From Bacteroidota bacterium (lineage in GTDB: Bacteria; Bacteroidota; Bacteroidia; Palsa-965): a stretch of DNA of 35,299 nucleotides. The position numbers and the translations under genes are program-made. The stretch covers positions 1 to 35,299 of the forward strand of contig JAAFIA010000050.1 in the NCBI GenBank assembly GCA_013298545.1. Direction: 5' to 3'. This document shows, one piece after another, positions 31,536 to 35,299 of the stretch. How positions within the stretch are numbered: the stretch's first letter is position 1; each line of letters opens with the position of its first letter. The notes under the pieces are model-generated. The model ran no database searches. It worked only from the letters and a program-made list of their open reading frames with translations, and had not been told where the DNA came from.

Positions 31536-32927
31536 ATGAACTTCGACATCATCGTCATTGGTAGCGGCCCTGGTGGCTACGTTACAGCCATTCGCGCATC
31601 GCAACTCGGTTTCAAAACTGCCGTCATCGAAAAAGCCGAACTTGGCGGTATTTGCCTCAATTGGGGCTGTATTCCAACCAAAGCATTGCTCAAAAGCGCG
31701 CAGGTTTTTGAATACCTGAAACATCCAGGCGATTACGGCCTCACACTTTCTGGCGAAGCCAAAGCCGATTTTACAGCAGTTGTCAAACGCAGCCGCGATG
31801 TGGCTGGTGGCATGAGCAAAGGTGTTCAGTTTTTGATGAAGAAAAATAAAATCGAAGTCATTGCCGGAACAGCAAAAGTAAAAGCGGGTAAAAAAGTAGA
31901 AGTTACCGACGCTGATGGAAAAGTGAGTGTTTATGAAGCACCGCACATCATCATTGCCACTGGCGCGCGCTCACGCGAATTGCCAAATTTGAAACAAGAC
32001 GGCAAAAAAATTATTGGCTACCGCGCTGCAATGGTTCTCCCAACACAACCCAAATCAATGGTCGTTGTTGGTTCAGGTGCAATTGGTGTTGAGTTTGCGT
32101 ATTTCTACGCAGCAATGGGAACGAAAGTAACCATCGTCGAATACCTGCCCAACATTGTTCCTGTTGAAGACGAAGAAGTATCGAAACAATTGGAACGCAA
32201 TTTCAAGAAAATGGGTATCGACATTCTCACCGAAGCAAGTGTCGAAGCTGTTGATACTGCTGGCGCGGGTTGCAAAGTAACTGTAAAAACAAAAACCGGA
32301 ACTTCTACTCTCGAAGCAGACATTGTGCTTTCAGCGGTTGGCATTACGCCCAATATCGAAAACCTTGGTTTAGAAGAAGTTGGCATTGCTACGGATAAAG
32401 GTCGCATTTTGGTTAACAAATGGTACGAGACCAATATCCCGGGCTATTATGCCATTGGCGATGTTTTGCCAACGCAAGCACTCGCGCACGTAGCTTCTGC
32501 TGAAGGCATTACTTGCGTCGAGAAAATTGCAGGCCATCATCCAGAACCTATCGACTATAAAAACATTCCAGGGTGTACCTATTGCCAGCCCGAAATTGCG
32601 TCAGTAGGCATGACCGAAAAGCAAGCCAAAGAAGCAGGCAAAGAAATTAAAGTGGGTAAGTTTCCGTTTTCGGCTTCTGGTAAAGCCAAAGCGGGTGGCA
32701 CGAGCGATGGTTTCATCAAATTGATTTTCGATGCGAAGTATGGCGAATTGCTCGGCGCACACATGATTGGCGCAAACGTAACCGAAATGATTGCCGAAAT
32801 TGTTGTGGCACGCAAACTCGAAACCACAGGAATCGAACTCATCAAGAGCGTTCATCCACACCCAACCATGAGCGAAGCCATCATGGAAGCGGCGGCGGCG
32901 GCTTACGGCGAAGTTATTCACTTATAA
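31536..32927 (+). CDS. lpdA: Dihydrolipoyl dehydrogenase (E3)
   Basis: A 463-residue flavoprotein that re-oxidises the lipoyl groups of pyruvate and 2-oxoglutarate dehydrogenase or the glycine cleavage system with NAD. MNFDIIVIGSGPGGYVTAIR is the FAD-binding GxGxxG; GGICLNWGCIPTK holds the redox cysteines (Cys40 and Cys45). VVVGSGAIGVEFA is the NAD site and YAIGDVLP the second FAD motif. HPHPTMSEAIMEA near the C-terminus contains the active-site histidine-glutamate pair. Length and motifs are fully normal. A strong terminator lies 18 bases downstream. No E1 or E2 gene is in the window. Confidence 0.97.
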   Translation: MNFDIIVIGSGPGGYVTAIRASQLGFKTAVIEKAELGGICLNWGCIPTKALLKSAQVFEYLKHPGDYGLTLSGEAKADFTAVVKRSRDVAGGMSKGVQFLMKKNKIEVIAGTAKVKAGKKVEVTDADGKVSVYEAPHIIIATGARSRELPNLKQDGKKIIGYRAAMVLPTQPKSMVVVGSGAIGVEFAYFYAAMGTKVTIVEYLPNIVPVEDEEVSKQLERNFKKMGIDILTEASVEAVDTAGAGCKVTVKTKTGTSTLEADIVLSAVGITPNIENLGLEEVGIATDKGRILVNKWYETNIPGYYAIGDVLPTQALAHVASAEGITCVEKIAGHHPEPIDYKNIPGCTYCQPEIASVGMTEKQAKEAGKEIKVGKFPFSASGKAKAGGTSDGFIKLIFDAKYGELLGAHMIGANVTEMIAEIVVARKLETTGIELIKSVHPHPTMSEAIMEAAAAAYGEVIHL

Positions 32928-32945
32928 TTCATCTTCATTCACACC

Positions 32946-32981
32946 AAAGGCTGTTCAGGATTTGTTGAACAGCCTTTTTTT
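32946..32981 (+). terminator. Intrinsic terminator after lpdA
   Basis: AAAGGCTGTTCA pairs exactly with TGAACAGCCTTT across an 8-base loop, followed by more T. It separates lpdA from the CYTH gene, which starts 12 bases later. Confidence 0.9.
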
Positions 32982-32993
32982 ACGCCCGTTTTT

Positions 32994-33467
32994 ATGGCCC
33001 AAGAAATTGAACGCAAATTTTTACTCCGCAATGCCAATTGGATGTTGGTTGAACAGCGCACTGCTTCGGATTATGTGCAAGGCTATATCGTAAGCGATGC
33101 GCAAAAAACGGTTCGCATACGCATTGCGGGTGAGCTAGGAAAAATAACCATCAAAGGAAAAGCCTTAAAAGGTTCGATTGCGCGTGATGAATACGAATAC
33201 ACGATTCCGAAAGCCGATGCACAAGCCTTACTCAACCTATGTTCCGGCCCTTTGATTGATAAAGTACGCCATGTTGTTCCGTACGGCAAGCATATTTGGG
33301 AAATTGATGTGTTTGCGGGCGAAAATGCAGGATTGGTTGTTGCCGAAATCGAATTGCAAAACGAATATGAAGCATTTGAAAAACCAGAATGGATTGGCGA
33401 AGAAGTAACGCACGACCCGAGGTATGGCAATGCGTCGTTGGTAAGATTTCCGTTTTCGAAATGGTGA
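32994..33467 (+). CDS. CYTH-domain protein (triphosphate tunnel metalloenzyme)
   Basis: The 157-residue product starts MAQEIERKFLLRN, where EIERKFL is the ExExK hallmark of CYTH enzymes. These bind triphosphates inside a beta tunnel with divalent metal. Further basic and acidic residues follow as expected: TVRIRIAG, ITIKGKA, RDEYEYTIP, WEIDVFAGENAGLVVAEIEL. It resembles YgiF-type or YkfB-like inorganic triphosphatases rather than thiamine triphosphatase or adenylate cyclase IV, but the substrate is not settled. It begins just after the lpdA terminator and needs its own promoter, which I could not pick out. The repeat array begins 38 bases after its stop. Confidence 0.9.
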   Translation: MAQEIERKFLLRNANWMLVEQRTASDYVQGYIVSDAQKTVRIRIAGELGKITIKGKALKGSIARDEYEYTIPKADAQALLNLCSGPLIDKVRHVVPYGKHIWEIDVFAGENAGLVVAEIELQNEYEAFEKPEWIGEEVTHDPRYGNASLVRFPFSKW

Positions 33468-33472
33468 GTAAG

Positions 33473-33490
33473 TATTTGATATATCAAATA
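33473..33490. promoter_or_regulatory. 18-bp perfect palindrome
   Basis: TATTTGATATATCAAATA is its own reverse complement. It starts 6 bases after the CYTH stop codon and ends 14 bases before the repeat array. It could be an operator or the edge of an inserted segment. Confidence 0.6.
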
Positions 33491-33504
33491 TATATTTTGT
33501 CTTA

Positions 33505-34070
33505 TGCTCCGCAGGATTTTTACTCCTGCGGAAACAGACACAATTAAATGACTTGATTTTTAATACGAGTAAATGCCGCAGGAGTATAAATCCTGCGGAA
33601 CGTTTCTTTAAATCTTTTGTTGGAATAAGTAGCTCGCATGCTCCGCAGGATTTGCAATCCTGCGGAAATAGCACCAATTAAATATGTCGATTTTTAATAC
33701 GCGTAAATGCCGCAGGAGTATAAATCCTGCGGAACATTTCTTTAAATCTTATGTTGGAATAAGTAGCTCGCATGCTCCGCAGGATTTGCAATCCTGCGGA
33801 AATAGCACCAATTAAATATGTCGATTTTTAATACGCGTAAATGCCGCAGGAGTATAAATCCTGCGGAACGTTTCTTTAAATCTTATGTTGGAATAAGTAG
33901 CTCGCATGCTCCGCAGGATTTGCAATCCTGCGGAAATAGCACCAATTAAATATGTCGATTTTTAATACGCGTAAATGCCGCAGGAGTATAAATCCTGCGG
34001 AACGTTTCTTTAAATCTTATGTTGGAATAAGTAGCTCGCATGCTCCGCAGGATTTGCAATCCTGCGGAAC
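33505..34070. repeat. 134-bp tandem array of REP/BIME-like hairpins
   Basis: Units begin with TGCTCCGCAGG at 33505, 33639, 33773, 33907 and 34041, an exact period of 134. The last is cut after 30 bases. Units 3 and 4 are identical, unit 2 differs by one base (A for G in the AACGTTTC segment) and unit 1 by roughly a dozen. Each full unit holds hairpin A (CCGCAGGATT, TGC loop, AATCCTGCGG) and hairpin B (CCGCAGGA, seven-base loop, TCCTGCGG). With the partial unit there are nine hairpins, all ending in CCGCAGGA/TCCTGCGG. In unit 1 the first hairpin has the form of an inverted hairpin B. There are no variable spacers. The open frames that read through it are artefacts of the repeat. Confidence 0.95.
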
Positions 34071-34090
34071 AAGACAAGCATATAAAATCT

Positions 34091-35299
34091 CTATTTCACC
34101 ACCCGCACCTCAGCGCGCCGGTTCAAGCTTCGTCCTTCTGGATTATCGGCATCGCCACTTGTGTTAGGCGCAACAGGATCATTTTCTCCCGAACCATAAA
34201 CGCGAATGCGGTTGTTCGTAATGCCGTGAATAACCAAATAACGCTGCACAGCCAAAGCACGTTTTTGCGAGAGTTGACGGTTGTACGCTTCAGACCCTTT
34301 GCTATCGGCATAACCACGAACCTCGATTTTGGCTTCTGGATGTTTTTGCATCCATGCCACCACACCATTCAAAACGTCTTGCATGTCTTCGCGGATGATG
34401 GATTCGTCGTAATCAAATAGTACGGGCGAAAAATTTACGCTTTCTAAATTTTTATTCAACTCCAATCCTTCTCCTTCCACAGGCCGCACCGAATTGGAAG
34501 CAATCGACGTAATCGCATCGGGACGTTCTTGACGAATTTCGTTTGATGCCCAAGCTGTGTATAAATTATCAATGGAACTGAGTTTGTTTAGAAACAACTG
34601 CCGCGCTTCTAAACGGTTGGTCATTAAATCCAACAAGGTATCGGCATCAACGGCGTAATCAATGTCGAAGAAATAATTGGTGAGTTCAAATTTTTGGTAA
34701 CTGCGTTGTGTGGCATCAGCGTATTTGGTCAACATCAAATCTTGCAAACAATATTCATACGGATTGTTTCTGAAAAAACTTAGCGTATCACGCACAGTCA
34801 TGTAGCCATCGGCCTCAACCGTGAGCGCGTGGCGGCTGCCGGGCGCGTACGCATACATGATGCTGTCTTTTGCTTGAAGCGTCATGCTCGTATCTTTTCC
34901 GGTTTGCAAATCGCGCAAACGCAGGCGGATGTTTTTACCTTGTGCCAGATCGCTATTGACGCGAAGCTTTACCGTTGGTGTAACATCGGGATACTTCATG
35001 ACGGAATACAAATCGAGATCGCCTTCGCCAAACCGATTGAGTGAAGCATAATAGCCACCATCGTCTGTTGCATTGGGAACATAAAAAATATCATCGCCAC
35101 CATTGTTGATGGGTGCGCCCAAATTTTCGGCGGGCGACCAAGTACCATCGGCCATTTTTTTACTTTTAAAAATATCGTAGCCGCCCATGCTGTTATGCCC
35201 TTCGGATGCGAAATACAAGGTATTTCCATCGGCTGTTAAACAAGGCGCATCTTCGTTGTATTCGGTATTGAAATTGCGACCCAAGTTGCGCGGTTTTTC
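34091..35299 (-). CDS. OmpA-family protein with PD40 beta-propeller repeats, partial
   Basis: The gene runs off the right edge: the frame is open to 35299, so the N-terminus is missing and 402 codons are visible. The first residues (EKPRNLGRNFNTEYNEDAP, LYFASEGHNSMGGYDIF) are WD40-like PD40 propeller blades. A middle region of beta strands follows, then a C-terminal OmpA domain of about 110 residues: VLFDYDESIIRED, IEVRGYADSKGSEAYN, LSQKRALAVQRYL and SLNRRAEVRVVK. OmpA domains bind peptidoglycan, so the protein links the outer membrane to the wall. Similar proteins in Bacteroidota are often part of surface or gliding/type IX secretion systems, but this one is not assigned to one. The stop TAG at 34093-34091 is 20 bases from the repeat array. 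Confidence 0.9.
   Translation of the reverse strand, partial: EKPRNLGRNFNTEYNEDAPCLTADGNTLYFASEGHNSMGGYDIFKSKKMADGTWSPAENLGAPINNGGDDIFYVPNATDDGGYYASLNRFGEGDLDLYSVMKYPDVTPTVKLRVNSDLAQGKNIRLRLRDLQTGKDTSMTLQAKDSIMYAYAPGSRHALTVEADGYMTVRDTLSFFRNNPYEYCLQDLMLTKYADATQRSYQKFELTNYFFDIDYAVDADTLLDLMTNRLEARQLFLNKLSSIDNLYTAWASNEIRQERPDAITSIASNSVRPVEGEGLELNKNLESVNFSPVLFDYDESIIREDMQDVLNGVVAWMQKHPEAKIEVRGYADSKGSEAYNRQLSQKRALAVQRYLVIHGITNNRIRVYGSGENDPVAPNTSGDADNPEGRSLNRRAEVRVVK

Noticed and set aside
33505-34070. CRISPR array at the 134-bp repeats
   Set aside because: The repeat period is too long, units have identical sequence throughout with no variable spacers, and there are no cas genes.
33952-34420. Open reading frames running through the repeat array and into the OmpA gene
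   Set aside because: They follow the repeat period, overlap the OmpA gene on the opposite strand and show no protein family features.

Overview
The window reads as a chromosomal segment of a Bacteroidota bacterium. I base this on several repeats of the Bacteroidota -7 promoter motif (TAnnTTTG) ahead of genes, a long NusB of about 316 residues, the order nusB, DUF1573, yajC, ybbR, a leucine dehydrogenase, HTH regulators with a C-terminal coiled coil, a TPR plus SpoIIE phosphatase, and an OmpA/PD40 envelope protein. GC content is in the mid-40s by eye. I cannot name a genus. No rRNA, tRNA, CRISPR array, insertion sequence transposase or prophage gene is visible.

Layout. Positions 1-285 hold the 5' end of an ABC exporter on the minus strand. 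Positions 325-4382 run on the plus strand: leucine dehydrogenase with a clear promoter, nusB, a DUF1573 lipoprotein, yajC and a YbbR-like protein whose first codons contain a perfect 18-bp hairpin. Minus-strand pepT and rdgB follow, separated by a 15-bp direct repeat flanking a palindromic intergenic stretch. Positions 6665-9222 hold a promoter-hairpins-terminator leader (possible small RNA), a cytochrome c lipoprotein, a FAH-family hydrolase and a fused M23 endopeptidase/L,D-transpeptidase. Positions 9219-11949 (minus) encode a three-domain AlkP-TPR-sulfotransferase protein and a 60-residue partner. A cold-shock protein, a GNAT acetyltransferase and dnaE come next.

Positions 16723-18211 carry two adjacent genes of no recognisable family (276 and 215 residues). 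They have their own promoter and a more AT-rich, differently coded sequence than their neighbours, and the second ends in a histone-like lysine tail. This is the best candidate for an undescribed gene system. Minus-strand 18218-24264 is a tightly overlapping surface-glycan operon: two family-4 glycosyltransferases, a methyltransferase, an O-antigen ligase-like protein, a DegT aminotransferase and an initiating sugar-phosphate transferase. PruA follows, then two tandem paralogous HTH regulators behind an AT-rich region, a TPR/SpoIIE signalling phosphatase and a lipoprotein. A low-complexity repeat region precedes a J-domain membrane protein, then lpdA and a CYTH protein.

The last notable element is at 33505-34070: four 134-bp tandem units plus a partial fifth, each full unit with two CCGCAGGA/TCCTGCGG hairpins, giving nine hairpins. 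It looks like a REP/BIME-type array. It lies between the CYTH gene and a truncated OmpA-family gene that runs off the right edge.
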